Shown: in pieces, positions 63,635 through 64,000 of the stretch | Layout: each line of letters opens with the position of its first letter | Numbering within the stretch: the first letter of the stretch is position 1 | Assembly: GCF_013378075.1 (NCBI RefSeq) | Contig: NZ_CP051131.1 | Coordinates: 3,484,501-3,548,500 of the forward strand | Source: Parasphingopyxis algicola | GTDB lineage: Bacteria; Pseudomonadota; Alphaproteobacteria; Sphingomonadales; Sphingomonadaceae | Length of the DNA stretch: 64,000 nt | Reading direction: 5' to 3' | Notes under the pieces: generated by a model | Told to the model about the DNA's origin: nothing | What the model saw: the letters and a program-made list of their open reading frames with translations, nothing else | Database searches by the model: none | Translations under genes and position numbers: made by a program

Positions 63635-64000
63635 ATGGCCGACGCCGAACTCGCCCTGCTTCTGGCGCGCATCCAGTTCGCCTTCACGGTCAGTTTCCAT
63701 TTCATCTTTCCGGCCTTTTCGATCGGCCTGGCCAGCTTTCTCGCGGTGCTCGAGGGGCTGTGGCTGAAGACGAAGGACGACGTCTATCTGCGGCTGTTCA
63801 AATATTGGCTGAAGATCTTCGCGATCACCTTCGCGATGGGCGTCGTCTCGGGCATCGTCATGTCCTACCAGTTCGGCACCAACTGGTCTGTCTTCTCCGA
63901 CCGGGCCGGGCCGATCATCGGGCCATTGATGGCCTATGAAGTGCTGACCGCCTTCTTCCTGGAAGCGGGTTTCCTGGGCGTCATGCTGTTCGGCATGGAT
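63635..64000 (+). CDS. cydA: Cytochrome bd-type quinol oxidase subunit I (partial)
   Basis: The first 122 codons run off the end. The start M-A-D-A-E-L-A-L-L-L-A-R-I-Q-F-A-F-T-V-S-F-H-F-I-F-P is the beginning of CydA/CioA; the His of F-H-F-I-F-P is the heme b595-side ligand region. Two to three membrane segments are visible (W-L-K-I-F-A-I-T-F..G-V-V-S-G; A-F-F-L-E-A-G-F-L-G). High-affinity oxygen reduction; CydA versus cyanide-insensitive CioA cannot be told from this piece. Confidence 0.93.
   Translation, partial: MADAELALLLARIQFAFTVSFHFIFPAFSIGLASFLAVLEGLWLKTKDDVYLRLFKYWLKIFAITFAMGVVSGIVMSYQFGTNWSVFSDRAGPIIGPLMAYEVLTAFFLEAGFLGVMLFGMD

Overview
The window is a 64-kb piece of a GC-rich alphaproteobacterial chromosome. 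The gene set and order (apbC-hflK-hflC-Deg protease, ribF-ileS-lspA-BamF-like lipoprotein, an FeS photolyase, QueF, a Gcw_chp outer-membrane protein), an RF2 gene without a programmed frameshift, and families of palindromic intergenic repeats (including one that translates as ..PSTSSGQT..) point to the order Sphingomonadales. This is inference from gene content; there is no rRNA in the window to settle it. Most of the window is housekeeping DNA, densely packed, with many ATGA/TGATG overlaps and several convergent pairs that share a palindromic stop (CTAG or TTAA).

Layout: 0-2.3 kb is an accessory end, with the tail of a berberine-bridge-type FAD oxidase, a small membrane protein with a strong terminator, an orphan PD-(D/E)XK-like protein of lower GC, and a repeat-filled gap. 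2.3-9.1 kb holds gshA, rsmE, ubiA, pmbA, a CysQ/IMPase-type phosphatase, a CoA-binding protein and the Fe-S carrier apbC. 9.2-14.6 kb has hflK-hflC, a Deg protease and a HerA-like ATPase. 14.6-25 kb has a thioesterase, an SH3-like plus metallo-beta-lactamase protein, a GST and queF, a Pro/Ala-rich membrane protein, a bacterial (6-4) photolyase, a sulfurtransferase, cystathionine beta-lyase and an MscS channel. 25-31 kb has a Gcw_chp porin-like protein, a three-gene peptide ABC importer without its binding protein, and a MerR(TipAS)-SMR efflux pair.

31-42 kb is a long minus-strand block: thyA, folA, dipeptidase, ribF, ileS, lspA and a BamF-like lipoprotein, then (separately) prfB with a translationally coupled lipoprotein methyltransferase. 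Several roomy junctions in the folate/isoleucyl block hold a palindromic repeat, and one repeat sits in frame inside ileS. 42-53 kb is envelope and RNA metabolism: PBP1A, an AMIN-amidase, RNase E with a structured leader, an M48 TPR protease, a DsbA-like protein, rlmE and ppx/gppA, followed by tRNA-Gln(CTG) and a UbiB-family kinase.

55-57 kb is the most unusual locus. It is a phage-shock operon (small secreted peptide, pspA, pspC) that has suffered an exact 445-bp tandem duplication, leaving two identical peptide genes and a truncated pspA between one near-perfect sigma-54 promoter and the intact pspA. No pspB or pspF is present nearby. 57-64 kb holds a small lipoprotein, a cytochrome b561 plus Tat-lipoprotein molybdopterin oxidoreductase pair, an XpaC-like plus TelA pair, glutaminase, a ZntB-type CorA transporter and the start of cydA.
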